Shown one piece after another: positions 11,262-23,137 of a DNA stretch of 64,000 nucleotides. Each line of letters begins with the position of its first letter. Position 1 is the first letter of the stretch. The notes beneath the pieces are model-generated. The model was not told where the DNA came from and searched no databases. It saw only the letters and a program-made list of their open reading frames with translations. Location of the stretch: positions 1,240,001-1,304,000 of the forward strand of contig JAVHNS010000014.1 of NCBI GenBank assembly GCA_036872755.1. Reading direction: 5' to 3'. This DNA comes from Orbilia blumenaviensis. Taxonomy: Eukaryota; Ascomycota; Orbiliomycetes; Orbiliales; Orbiliaceae. The position numbers and the translations under genes were made by a program.

Positions 11262-12113
11262 GGTCTTTACGGGAAGAGATAATGGCGACTGTAGCCGATT
11301 GTTCGTGAGACTAAATCCGAGCGAGGGCGAGTCCTTTCGTCACGTATAGGCGGCGCTTCCGTAAACACAGGCCGCTAGCGTGAAGTGAATTGGCGATGGA
11401 CTGGGTATAAAAATAAAAAAACGTAGGCAATAGGACTTTTCAGGTATCCGGGCCAGGTCCTCACAAGAAACCCTGGTGCTCGCGATGAAGTCGGAATTGG
11501 ACAACTTGTGACAGCACAGGTTATTAGGCATTTAGATGACAGGCGGCCCCGAACAGAAAATATTTGGTGTTTGGCTCCCCAGAAAGAGTTTGTGTTGCAG
11601 AAACACACATTCCAACATCTTCAACACAAAAACGGGGGACACGATTGATTGACACGATCTGTTGTCCTTTGGACAAGCACTTAACTTGGTAGCGATGCTA
11701 TTAATGGTAATTTTATTTTAAAGTACCTCCTATTCAAAAGTAGTCCATCGTGTCACTCAGGCCCTCAACAGTTAGGTGACGAGTTACTCTGAATGTTCTC
11801 TCTCGGTGCACGTGGCTCTTAGCCTCAAATCTAGGTGTTGGAGGGATATGTAGACAGGCATGTACAGTATATGCCCGGACTACGTCAAAAACGAAGTGTC
11901 TTCAAGCTAATCATGAAATACTGCTTTTGTGATGGAAAAGAAAGAAGAGGAAACAGAAAGTGTAGAGCGCCATACAAGGCCTCGACTCTGATATGGTTTA
12001 TTACAAAGTTTCTAAACAACGGTACCCATTTTTTAAGTTCTTCAAACCGTCTCTGCACAAGCTATCTTCCCCCCCCCATGAAATCATACACATCTGGTCT
12101 GTCGCCTGTCACC
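11262..12113. other. intergenic, promoter of the KH-protein gene
   Basis: These 852 bp lie upstream of the KHDC4-like gene and downstream of the unrecognised gene at 12114-12798. A run of nine C lies at 12069-12077. Open frames on the plus strand here (for example 11835-12299) run antisense through a spliced gene and have no family signature. I see no supported gene. Confidence 0.5.
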
Positions 12114-12798
12114 TTAAATCTGTGGTCCGGATCCAATCCTCCAAGCCAGACCGGATGGAGAAGTGATATGGGTCGTATCTCCGTGCGGTGTACTTATCAG
12201 CACTCTTGGGTTTGGTTTTTGGCCAAGGATATCAATATTAGGCTGGAGGGGGGGGAACAGTTAGAGTCAATTAAACCAATGCAAGGAGCTTGCTTATAGG
12301 AGCGCAGCGGAATAGCGGGCTTACGATATTCGACATTTCCTCAATCGAGGATTCTGCGATTTGGGGCATGATGAGAAGTGCCGGTGCATCCGGCCGAGGT
12401 GGTGTCGTTTGGAAATTACATGTGAGTTGCATCGGTGTGAAGGTCTTCATCCTGTGAACGGGTGTTCTACTACTACAAACCACCACCACATCCGGAGTTA
12501 GCTCGATGGTATATAAATATAAATATATATAAACGATGATTCTCTCTTACCTCGGGTGTAGTCCTTCGGACTGGCTCCGGGAAGATGATGCTCCACCCGA
12601 AAGGATGGATGGATAGCGGGAGGCATTGGACTGGTGGAGGTGACGGATCTGAGGAGTCAAAGCCTTCCAGGCTGTAGAGACCAATTTTTTCGAGGCGTTG
12701 ATGCTGGTACTTTTCGATTGGATCAATCAATTGAGTAATTAGCTTTCCGCTTTAATCCATGGGTATGTAGGAATCCCCCTCCACGGTACATACCTCAT
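12114..12798 (-). CDS. unrecognised spliced protein of about 150 residues
   Basis: I do not recognise this family. Four exons join in phase on the minus strand: 12798-12794 (five nt, ATG plus AG), 12749-12551, 12444-12325 and 12242-12114. Donors GTATGT, GTAAGA and GTAAGC and the acceptors are standard, except that the third exon's acceptor (AAG at 12447-12445) is chosen only because it keeps phase. The protein begins MSGKLITQLIDPIEKYQHQR and contains LPLSIHPFGWSIIFPEPVRR, MQLTCNFQTTPPRPDAPALL, and ends ISTPHGDTTHITSPSGLAWR plus IGSGPQI. It is proline-rich, without a signal peptide or membrane helix. Four in-phase exons that read smoothly into each other argue for a real gene; no single open frame here exceeds 85 codons. 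Transcript evidence would settle exon 3. Confidence 0.6.
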
Positions 12799-14965
12799 GT
12801 TGTGATTTGTTTATAACACTGCACTCTAGCTATGGATATCTTGTTTTACTTTTATCTTATTTATTTATCTAGCTTTTTTTTTTTTTTTTTGCTTTGGATA
12901 AAATTCTCTTCAGTTGGTGTTGAAAGGGAGCAAATATATATAAGCTACTGCTGGCTACCCTGCTTGTCGGGATGTGTGTGTGTGTATGTGTAGTTGTATG
13001 TGTGGAGGTATTCGGTGTCCGAGGATCTATATACCCGAGGTATCTCAACCCTTGTGTGCGAAAGAGATAGATAGATAGATAGACGTAGCGGAAAAGCAAT
13101 TGAACCCGACAGGACGGAATATAAAGGATAAAAAAAAAGATATATGTGTATGTAAGGTATCTAGGTAAGTACTGGAAGTATATAAAATCAAATAAAATAA
13201 AAATTTAGAAGTGCTGGGCGCCTTGAATGTGCGTCCTCTGGGTCTTTTATAGCCTCACTCTGGTCGAATCACGGTGAGGAGGCCCTTTCTCCTCTCTCTC
13301 CTCTCTCTCTTTCTCCGAGATATGCACCTCGATAATTAAGTTGATAGCTACCAAGCAGTATAGCCGATTTCAACATCAGATCAGGAACCTTCTCTCGCTT
13401 GTTAACTTTTGGCCTGGGGGAGCTAAGCACCGCGCCGTTTTCGGGCGGTTGGGCCAATCAAACACTGCATCCGGTCGCACGCCAACTTGGAAGGCCATCC
13501 CCCCCCTGTTTTTTGTTGAGCTGGAGTTATGTGCAGAATGCTTCGTATGTGCTCACCGCGCACATGTACTTACATATATATGTAAGTAGGTATGGACGGA
13601 GCAAAGGTAAAAGAGGCCCTGTTCGTAATCTGGGTTGGGTCCGTCCCCCCCTCCATCAAGAAACCCCAGACTTTCGGGTGCGGTGGCCTCCGAGCACAAG
13701 CTTCGTTTCTTGGAGCCAATGCATACAATAGCACGCCGCCCATCATTGGGGTTCGGTCCATCCATCCACCCACCCATGCGTGCGGAGTTTGTGGTGCGTT
13801 TCAATTTTTCAGGGGCAACGTCCTCTCCTATTTTTTTTTTTTTTTTCTAAATTGCCAGAAGTGGTATCGCGCGGAAAGTTAAACGGGGGGAGCGGCCCTT
13901 TTCGCTTGGTTACTATTACCATTTGTTACCATTTGCCTGCCTTGCGTGCATCGTGCATGCATGAAATACAAAATAAGAAGACTTAACTTGCTGAAGAGGT
14001 CTGTACATGTAGGTAGGTAGGTGGGTACTTACATATACACATGCATAGGGTGCATGCTCTGACTTGATACATGTCCTTAACCGGTAACGGTACCGAGCAA
14101 AGTAATTATCACCGGTGTTCTTTTGGCTGCGATTGGCTGGTCGGGTTGGTTTTTGTTTACACCGGCAAGAGTGAGAACGAACGAAACGAACGAACGAACG
14201 AACGAATGAAGGGTACAGTACGGATTTAGATGCACCGCGCGCATTGGTCTTCAGGTGCATCTGTCTAGCGTAGTTAACCGCCCTTTTTACCTGCTGAAGT
14301 CGTAACAGAAGTAAGAGGTAAGTCCAAGTCTAAGTCTAAATCTAAGTCTGGTACTTCTTCTTCTTCTTCTACCGGCTTCCTGACTAGTACCGCGCGTGTG
14401 CCTGTTATCTACTAACCATTATCTTCATGGTTCAGGGACTATCATCGACCCCTTGAACGAGTTCCCGTTTTTTTATTTTTCTCTGTCTCTCTCTCTGTCT
14501 CTCTCTGTCTATTTCTCTCCCGCTCTCTCTCTCTCTCTTCAGGCCTCCCTCTTTCTTAAAGATCTTGTTCGGTGATTCCTCCAATCGTTTTTCACCTTCT
14601 CTTCCTTCACCCCTCTTCGTATATATAAACATACATAATAAGTCCCTACTGGAGTAGTAGTAGGCCGGGTATCATCATTTCTTCATATAGTATATAAACT
14701 CTCGGGTTTGTATCTTCAAGGTCTATACCCTTCTTAAGTATAATACAGATATATATCTATATATATATATACATATCGATACCCTCGTTCGCTCAACCTT
14801 TACGTCAAACGAAATATATTACCTAAAGGACAGGTGCCCTGGCCGATTGATCTAAGCACATCCCGCACATTCCTTTAAATTCCACGAACCAGCTGCATCG
14901 AATCGAACACCCCGGGAAATCCCTACCCCTGGCCTCGACCAAATTTCGAACCAGCTCCCGGTGGC
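12799..14965. other. 2.2 kb gene-free, simple-repeat-rich region
   Basis: I see no coding region with support. The stretch holds many short tandem repeats: a T run (12873-12890), a GT/AC-rich run near 12972-12990, GATA units near 13066-13082, CT-rich tracts near 13288-13316 and 14476-14540, a GAAC array at about 14174-14210, AAGTCT hexamers at about 14318-14349, TTC units near 14355-14372 and TA units near 14748-14772. It also contains GTAGGTAGGTGGGTAC-type motifs near 13567-13592 and 14008-14035. The right end is the promoter and leader of the aspartic protease gene. Confidence 0.6.
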
Positions 14966-17287
14966 ATGCGTCTAATCGTCATAACCTGTTTTGCTATCTG
15001 CATTGATCAGATAAACGCATTTGTTCCCTGGCGACCAGACACATCTGATTTCGATCCGAATACCCTCCATTCTATCGAACCATCATCCAGTGCCGTCCGA
15101 CGTCATGAGTTGAGAATAGCCCATGCGAGTGCGAAGTTTGAGCGGAGAAGGGCTGGCACGGGGAATTCTGCATCTTTCTCCCCTCTTATTCGCAGGGAGG
15201 ATAAAACTTCTGGACCAGTCGACCTTTACTCCGACCCGAATGATATATGTCTGTTGCTCTAATCCCATCCCCATCGCCCGCCCGCCCGCCCGCCCACTAT
15301 ATTATATTATACCGGTGCATGTACATGTACTGGGTAGTTAACCTACCAAGCCATGAGTGTCTTCTAACATGCCACCCCTCCCATCTAGCCTACTGGATCA
15401 ATATCAGTTTTGGCTCCTCCGGGAAGTCTTTTCGTATGGTCGTAGATACAGGATCCGTAAGCCGTAGCCCCCCCGAATCTGATCAATTGACGGTTATGAC
15501 ATGTGGTGTAAATCTAACAAGAGCCATTAATTAGGCCGATACATGGATCCCGTCGGCCGAGTGCAAGTCCAAAAGCTGCCTTGTCCATCAGACGTTTGGC
15601 CCACAGGATAGTTCAACGCTTAGCACGAATAGTGAGAAGACCTTCGCTATTGCATATGCTAGTGGCAATGTCGAGGGCTCAATTGCAAAGGACTCTTTAA
15701 CCTTTGGCTCTATTACTCTTGATGAGATGGAATTTGGGCTTGCGCATATGGTCTCAGATGATTTCACCAACTTCCCGGTAGATGGGATTCTCGGGTTAGG
15801 GTTCCCGTCAGCATCTATCCTTAAAGTACCTACATTTCTTGAGAACTTGGTATGCATGTGGTATCATCTTGGTTATTTAATGCAATCGTTTTCTAGCCCA
15901 AGACTTATACATGCTCAATGGTCTACAGATATCTCGAAACATTATCTCCAAGCACGTTTTTGGGGCATATATGCATAGAACAGCCGATAACATGAATGGG
16001 GGGACCATCACATTTGGAGGAATCGATGGCTCTAGGATCGACGGTGGCATCCAAGCCCTAAAGTACTACGATGTCAACGTAACCACATCACTTTGGTCCA
16101 TCCAAATGTCCGATGTCATCCTCGACGGACAAACCGCAAACTTTAAGGGAGGGCGTAGTGCCATCATCGATACAGGTGGGTTTCATTAAAATATCGTTGC
16201 AATCGCAGATTGGCCACTGGGGCCCCAGGGACTTGTTTGTCTAACAGGTATGGCAAATATAGGAACCGCTTTGATACTAATACCCCCAGAGGACGCCCTC
16301 AAGCTTCACCAGTTTATCCCTGGGACTAAAAGCAATGGCGAAACTTTCTATATTCGTATGAGCCCCTACCTCAACCCCCATTTTTTTTTTTTTTTTTTTT
16401 CGACACACGAAGGTCTACCGAGACTACCCTTTGCCTGGGATCCTAGCAGGTTTTGTTAACTTCTAATTTTGTTAAAAGCATGCGATACAACCATATCTCT
16501 ACAGCTACAATTCGGGAATGATAAATATCCAATATCGAGCAAAGATTACGTTGGGGATCCCATCGACGCAAATAATGAGCTTTGCCTAAGTCTAATTGTT
16601 GGAAGGGTAAGTAAACACGATACCCTCAGGCCACAATGCCTTTTTAAGAACATGCGCTAATGAAAAACCTAGAGTGTCGTTCGCGACGGTGCATGGCTTA
16701 TTGGCGATGTTTTCTTGCGAAATGTGTATAGTGTCTTTGACATGGAAAACGGAAAAATTGGGTTCGGACTTCCCGTGCCCACTGTTAGAGCGTCCTCCAC
16801 AAGTATGACCGTACCCCCCTCACCTCGTCCTTCGCCATCTACCTTAGTCTCGTCTCCCCCTCCATCGTCTGCCCCACTCTCGTCTTCACTTTCATCCGCC
16901 ATTCCATCTTCGCGCTCATCTTCGTCTTCTCCTTCACCCTCCCTTCCATCTTCACGCCTAGCCTCGTCTTCATCTTCGTATAATCCCCCCTCTGATTCAA
17001 CAAGCATGTCAAACCCAATTACCGTGTCCACTACTCATGATAGTTCTACTTTCTCTCCAGCTGCAGGGCCTACGCCCACATCCACTTCGTCTTCAGAAAA
17101 AGCCAATCTTGTCGATCCCACTGGCACAGACTTGCCTGACCAGATTGCAAATGCAACTTCGTCACCCATTCGTACCACTACTACTCCTTCTCTTGCATCT
17201 TCTGATCGTTCCGCGGGTTATCTCCGCCATGCATTGTTTGTCTTGTTGTTATATATCATGCATAGCGCCCTGGTGTTCATATTTTAA
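14966..17287 (+). CDS. GPI-anchored aspartic endopeptidase (pepsin family A1, yapsin-like)
   Basis: Seven exons join in phase: 14966-15248, 15389-15456, 15535-15849, 15929-16175, 16263-16355, 16479-16606 and 16673-17287, for 582 residues. A signal peptide (MRLIVITCFAICIDQINA) precedes a propeptide. The first catalytic motif VVDTGSADTWIP spans the exon 2/3 join (DTGS about residues 114-117). The second, IIDTGTALILIPP, spans the exon 4/5 join (about 302-305); a nearer AG at 16250-16251 would insert six residues and spoil it. Flap-side and core segments such as ILGLGFPSAS and GTITFGGIDG are present. From about residue 420 the chain is a long Ser/Thr/Pro stalk, and it ends in a hydrophobic tail (HALFVLLLYIMHSALVFIF) typical of a GPI-attachment signal. 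The enzyme is expected at the plasma membrane or wall. Confidence 0.92.
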
Positions 17288-17425
17288 GATACCTCATCAT
17301 AATCTTCCAAAACTGGTTCGTACATACATATTATGTATATATATAAATACAATTTCGGGTGGCTAGGGCCCCCGTGAGCTCTTGATGCTTATCAGGCATG
17401 ACGGTAAATCGGATTTCATAACAAT

Positions 17426-19720
17426 TCAGACACCTTCTATCCAATCTCTTTCTACAGCCGTGACATCTTTGACGAAGAGTTTCCCGCCGTTTTGCACGAC
17501 TTCTTCGAACACAATGAAGCCCGGATTCAAACTCTGGAGGCGCCAAGTCCTATTAGAAAATACAATATCGAGATAAAGTTTGATGGGAGTCTTACATATA
17601 GAACCGAGCTTGGGTGTATCCTCACTTCCTATTATTCTCAGTGCATATCGTCAGCGGATATCCAGCGTTTCACAAACGCAGCGTCTTAAGTACCGTTCAT
17701 ACTTACCAGAGATCCTTCGGTGGTCCGAAAAAGCCCGTTGGGTGTTCGCAATGCGAAGTTACGCTTATAGATACCTGCAATGCACCGTGTTATTGTTGTG
17801 GATGTAGCAAGTTCACTCTTAGTAATCTTAATTCTCCTATATTGCAAGATACGGAGTAGCTGAGTCCTGATGTCAACTGCCTTGAGCAGTCGCTGCTCGC
17901 TCAAGCCGTGCTTCCGACACCAGATCCCTCTGGCAGGTGCTGTCCCGGATTTAGTAAAACCCTCGTAAATATTTAACCATGTAAGACTATCGCCTTCCTG
18001 AGCAATAAACGGTTGGCTTTTCTCGTGGTCAAAGTAATCACCCTTTGACAAGCACACCGCGATCAGGGATAGTATTTGCTCAAAGCAGCCCTTTTCGAGT
18101 GACTTTAAAAGAAGGGCCCCATGTAGTGGCTTCAGAGGAAGCTGAGCCAATTGTTCCCCAAATGGTTTTGTCAACTCCGCATTCTCATTCATGGCACCGA
18201 TTTCAGAAAGTCTGTTGAGGGCTTCAGCTATACTTGATGCCGAAGGAGGTGACAAGTAATCGAAGCGCAGTATATTATCGACCCCAAGGGATTTCAACCG
18301 AAGGACTGAGTCGTCCAAAGAGAATCTTTGAATTTCTGGCGTCTCTGTCTTCTGGAGGCTATCAAATTGATTCTGAGGATACAAGCGGTAGCATTTCCCG
18401 GGAGTGGATAAACCCGCAATTCGGGTTCTCTGGTTTGCCGTTTCCTGACTGATAGGTTGAGTACTAACCAGATTTGCGAAACCATGCCGATTATACCTGA
18501 CCTCCTGGAACCCGGAATCAACCACGATAGTTACCGGTGTGTGGCGGGCAACCAATTCTGCTGGAAGGGACGTGATGATAACATAGGCGGTGCTTTCGGC
18601 ATCTTCAGCGTGTTTCTCAAAACTATCAAGTTCAGCCACAGAGTTGATGGTGTGTATTGCGTGAGCGTTAGCGGATGCCCATGAAGAGTCCTGCAGCCGT
18701 TTTTGTAACTCGAATCCTTCTATGGTTGGAAGGAAAACCACAGTGTTTCCCGCTGCCTGAACGTTGGTGGGTAGTGTCAAAACAATCTCCAATGCAGAAG
18801 AGATATAATTATCTGTGCTTGCGGAAATGTTATGGAGGTCGACAGGATATGTTGAGCTATTTAAGGACAGAACCGCCGCATCTGGCAGATAAAGCGACAA
18901 AGGCACCAGGGCCTCAGGAGTGACCCCAGCCACAAGAATGTGAAAATCCTCTCTCCTTTTCAATATCTTCTTCAATAATCCGAGGATAAGGTCGCTGCGT
19001 CCGTCCGAGATTTCGTGAAGTTAGCCTAACTGCTGAACCGTGATTTGGGGGGTGGTAGCTACATTTCAAGACTGCGTAGATGGTAGTCATTCACAAGAAT
19101 GATTGAATAGCGGTTTAATAGAGGATCGACAAGTGCCTCTTGAATCATTAGCCGGGCACTTGTATGTATAATTTTAGTCTGTGAAGATGATAAATCTTCG
19201 AATGGGATAGAATATGCTGCTTCCAGGCCGCGCTCCGTCGTGAACCTCGTCAGATCTCTTTCTATATGAAGTGTCTTATTTTCATAAACTCTTTACGCAC
19301 CAACTATTGGGTTGGTGGACCCGGTGTCGAAGTGGACCTGGTTTCAATTCATAGATGCTATACATTAACATCTCTGCTGAGGCCTCTATTTTGAATATCT
19401 TGGCTCTCTGTTTTAAGATAGTAACGGTACCTTAACAGCCTGTTTTGCATCTAGGTCAGTTGGCTTTTTGGGCCGATGTTAAAACTTGGTTAGTATGATT
19501 TCTGGGTATCAAGGCGATGTAATGTAGCGAAACGTGAGCAAGCGCGTATATCTTGTTTCCAATTTGAGGCTCTTACATGGATACAACATATCAACTTTCC
19601 AGAATCCCCCCATCCAGCATCCAGGAGATAGTTGGGCAGTGACTCCATTGAAGAGCAGGCGGTGTTAACCCATATTGTGACTCTATGGTCATCGACGGCC
19701 TTCTGGACAAGTTTATCCAT
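17426..19720 (-). CDS. DHX35-like DEAH-box protein with degenerate catalytic motifs (pseudo-helicase)
   Basis: Exons on the minus strand: 19720-19577, 19450-19431 (a 20 nt candidate), 19290-19063, 18994-17707, 17628-17596 and 17533-17426. The total is 607 in-frame codons. The order of conserved blocks follows DHX35 helicases, for example LPNYLLDAGWGDSGKLI, DLILGLLKKILKRRED, the ratchet/OB region and a final FVKDVTAVERDW. Every catalytic motif is altered. Walker A reads VNTACSSMES in place of GxTGSGKST, DEAH reads NDYH, SAT reads GVT, and motif VI reads QRTRIAGL in place of QRxGRxGR. The long exon remains open for 429 codons and the splice sites are canonical, so this looks like a maintained non-enzymatic paralogue, although a young pseudogene is possible. 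N-terminal exons upstream of 19720 are not resolved, and the 19.3-19.6 kb part is uncertain. Confidence 0.72.
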
Positions 19721-20272
19721 CTTTGAGTGGCCAATGTTTGACCCGTAATGTTAACAGTGGGTGGTGGGCGGTTTTTTGTGAGCTTGAGAATTATCGTTTT
19801 GTGAACCGTCCATGTGTTGGATTTGGTGAAGATTCCTACTCGAATATTTTTACCATATTAGGTACCTACTTACTTAAGTCTCATACAACGGGCAAGTATC
19901 TATCGGCTGCGCACCGAATGTTCAATTATGATGGTGGCTGTGAGAGAACCGTGCTAGATGCTATTCGTGACTACGTAGCTACAAGTAAAGTCCATCCCTC
20001 AGCATTCTTTGCCCTTTCACCTGTGAAACCGAACAGCCTTTGGTCAAGTACTACTCCCACGGTTCTATATACAGCTAACAAGAAATCACTACCACCAGTG
20101 GCGAGCTCTAGTTTGTGATGGTCCCCCCCCCCCTAGAGCGCTATGTGGAGGGTACTACATGCGAAAGCGGCAGATTTGGTAAAGGGCTTTCACGGGTTAG
20201 GTCTATTTCGCCCGCAACGTAAAAATGCTATGATTTCTTAGAAGCCTTCAAGTCATCTCCCAGGTTTTGTGG

Positions 20273-20304
<32 letters not shown>

Positions 20305-20335
20305 AAAAAAAGTATGGTGAGCGTGTATATCGCTT
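19721..20335. other. unassigned region between DHX35-like gene and SOG2
   Basis: These 615 bp may contain missing 5' exons of the DHX35-like gene, but I could not match any to the family. An open frame on the plus strand (19723-20118) has no recognisable feature and includes a GGTACCTACTTACTTAAG-type repeat motif at 19861-19878. A-rich tracts lie at 20272-20311. Confidence 0.4.
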
Positions 20336-23137
20336 TCATCGTCTTGGAGACAAAATTCCGGCAGTAAAGCCCATCTCGCTGATACCAGTCATCGTCCTGG
20401 TAGCAGACTGCATCGTATTCGACCTTTGCTGGTCTGCTGGGATGAGCTGGACGCTGGGAGCGAGAAATGGAACAGTGGCCTGCGCTGCTGGACCGAGTAC
20501 TGCAGATAGAGGAGTACTCGGCACTGCAGAAAAGGGTGCCGGGCTAAGGGGTTGATAGTGGACTGGGACATTATTAGGGAAAGCAGCCTGTGAGGTCGCC
20601 ATAGTTGTGCTCGCCGGGCCAGCATGCGAAGGGTCATTTAGGCTCCTGAAACTGGAGTTATGCAACAAAACCGTCACCTCTTTCGTTAATCTAGCAACGG
20701 GGGAGAACCCCCCAAGTACTTGTTTCGGAAACCCTAACTCAGACGACCCTGCTTTCAATAGCTCGCCAATAGACATCACCGACTAAGTTTAGGAATGTCA
20801 GCCCCAGAGCCAAAATGGTTGTTCCCACGGTATGGTAGGTAAGTAATTAATCGGTATGAGTTACTCACAGTTACAAACCGGGTTATGTCTTCAAAAAATC
20901 TCCTCCTCTCCACCCAGTCCGCCTCCCTAATCAGATCCAACCGGGCTTTAAGTCGTTTGGCGACATCGGATCCATTGTTACAAATTTTGTCCAACTCGCG
21001 CAGTTTTTGTAATGTCGTTTGCTGGACGTTCTGTTGAGATGCAGTCTTTTTGATAGCGTCTGATAGGAGAATGATAAGTTGCATTGTTGCTGTAACTGTA
21101 GTTCCGAGTTTCTCGAACAAGGTTTCGTCCGGGTTTTCTAACGGGTTCTCTATAACCGTGCCTGGAGTTGGGGGTAGAAATCCGGCTTCTTGTGTATTTC
21201 CCCGACCTGGTAATATGACTGGAACACTCAAGGGAGAAGGAAATGGTTTCACTCGGTTGATCATCATGGCATTTCCAGAACGTGTGTTACTTGGGGGGGG
21301 GATACATCTACGAAGAACGGTCCACGCCTGTTGCAACTCCACCAGGGATCCAAAGATCGCGAGAAGGATGGTCCGAGTGTAGCGTACTTCAATTTGATTC
21401 GCCGCACTGTATATAACATTCTGCAGTTGGTTGAGAACATGCTTAAAAGTCAGAATTGTAGTGTGGGATGCGTTGAGCAGGCCATCGAGGGAGTTCTGGC
21501 CGTTCTTTGCGTCGTAAATATCGAGTGATTGGATGAGCGAGCTGATATTAAGGTTTGCTGTCGGTAGAACGCGATCAATTCCTGTTGTTGTCAAACGGTT
21601 GCGCTCCTTGATGAGACCAACATAGGAATCAATTGCGGGCTGAACCTTGTATATTGAATATAGGATGCTCCTAGCGGTCTCCACGATAGTGGAGTTTGTG
21701 CTGGTATCTATGTTGCCCGACTGCTTCGGCGTCCCTTGTATACGACGAAAATACGGCTCAGCCGAGAGTGTGTCAGCACGAGGGTCCACTCCAGCGATCG
21801 AGGATGCATTCTCTCCGTTGTTCGGGACACTACTGGCCCTCTGGGCGGCTTCATTCATGCTTGAGTCATATGAGATTCCTCGGACGTGATGTTTTATAGT
21901 TCGTACTTCATCAACTGTTCCGAGGGTATTCTTTTGGCTAATATAACCCATTCGCTTTGTTGCCCTGTTAGTAGGCCCGCTCTCGCTATTACTCCTAGAT
22001 CGCTCTGCTGCTTGGGTGCTGACAGGTAAAGCAGACGTCGCTGTGAAGGATGAAGTCTGGGAGCCGTTCCCAGCGAGTTTACGTTGTAGATTTTTAGACG
22101 GTATTGCTGGCGCACCCGTTAAATCATCCGGGGCTGGTGACTCGAGGGCGAGAGCTCGTGATCGGACTAGTTCCTCAGCTGGCACTGATATGGTATCTCT
22201 ATCCAATAAGTTGCTTGAAACGACAGGCTTTCCGATATTGGAATAATCCGTGTCATCTTCCCCGTCACTGTCACAAAATCATGAGCGTTGCCGAATGGGG
22301 GAACAGCGCATCGAATTGATATAGGTGAGACTTGCCTGGAATTTGAGTACTCGGTTTCATTTAAAGTGGATTGCCTATCCATAATCTGCCTCAGGTGGGC
22401 TTTGAGGCTTTCAAGCCAACCTTCTTTGTCCGCATACCCATCATCTTCGATGTCATACAGCTCCTGGGGTAAGTCTTCCAGAGGGTTACGGTCGATCGTA
22501 AGAATTCTCAAATCGTCCATCTGCCCGATGTAATTGGGCAGGCTATGTAGCTTGTTTTTGGATAAAGACAGCACTTTAAGCTTCATTAGATAGCCAAAAT
22601 CGGAAGGGAGTTCCCTGATTCTATTCCGGCTGATGTCGAGGATCTCTAATGTTGTCATTTTACAGAGCTATGTGTGTATGATATCCCAATTAGCAATCTG
22701 GTGTTCCCCCAGGCTTGATTGAGTATTTCACTGTCCTAGACTTACAATGAGAGGGAATTCTCTAAAGAAATTAGACCTCACGTTGAGGTATCTAAGCTTG
22801 GAGCAGAGGGCAAACTCTGGTTCAAAAGAGGATAGCTGGTTGTGGCCTAATGCAAGCCTGAGGTATCAGCAAGTTAGCGGACCGAGACAGAGGTTTTTGG
22901 ATATCGATTGCAGTTGTTTCAGGGGCTATACCTTCCGACACTATCTTTAATCATAGCTACAACTTCGTTCGGAATGGACCCTATTTTGCGGTAGCTCAGG
23001 TCCAAAGACAGTCCGGTGCTATCATCCTTCGGCTCCGACGAGGGTTGTAAGGCGGCTTTTTGTAATGCTGATTCAGTGATAGCCACGACTGCGCTCGCCG
23101 GAATGGGAGTGCCCAGTTTTACCTTGCGGTTTTCCAT
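20336..23137 (-). CDS. sog2: Sog2, leucine-rich-repeat protein of the RAM kinase pathway
   Basis: Sog2 is a component of the RAM (regulation of Ace2 and morphogenesis) network, which controls polarity and cell separation through the Cbk1/Cot1 kinase. Five exons are modelled: 23137-22932, 22857-22746, 22667-22336, 22267-20869 and 20782-20336, for 831 residues. The N-terminal ~200 residues carry leucine-rich repeats, seen as LALGHNQLSSFEPEFALCSK, LEILDISRNRIRELPSDFG, LKVLSLSKNKLHSLPNYIG and LRILTIDRNPLEDLPQELY. The rest is the Sog2 C-terminal domain with Ser/Thr-rich linkers. Intron 3 (22335-22268) has a GC donor, AG|GCAAGT, instead of GT; reading through it would put the chain out of frame with the next exon, and splicing gives SNSSDGEDDTDYSN. 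Confidence 0.93.

Noticed and set aside
11835..12299. 154-codon frame on the plus strand
   Set aside because: It is antisense to two exons of the better supported spliced gene at 12114-12798 and shows no domain features.
19723..20118. 131-codon frame on the plus strand
   Set aside because: No domain, signal peptide or splice context; it contains an intergenic-type repeat motif and may overlap 5' exons of the DHX35-like gene on the other strand.
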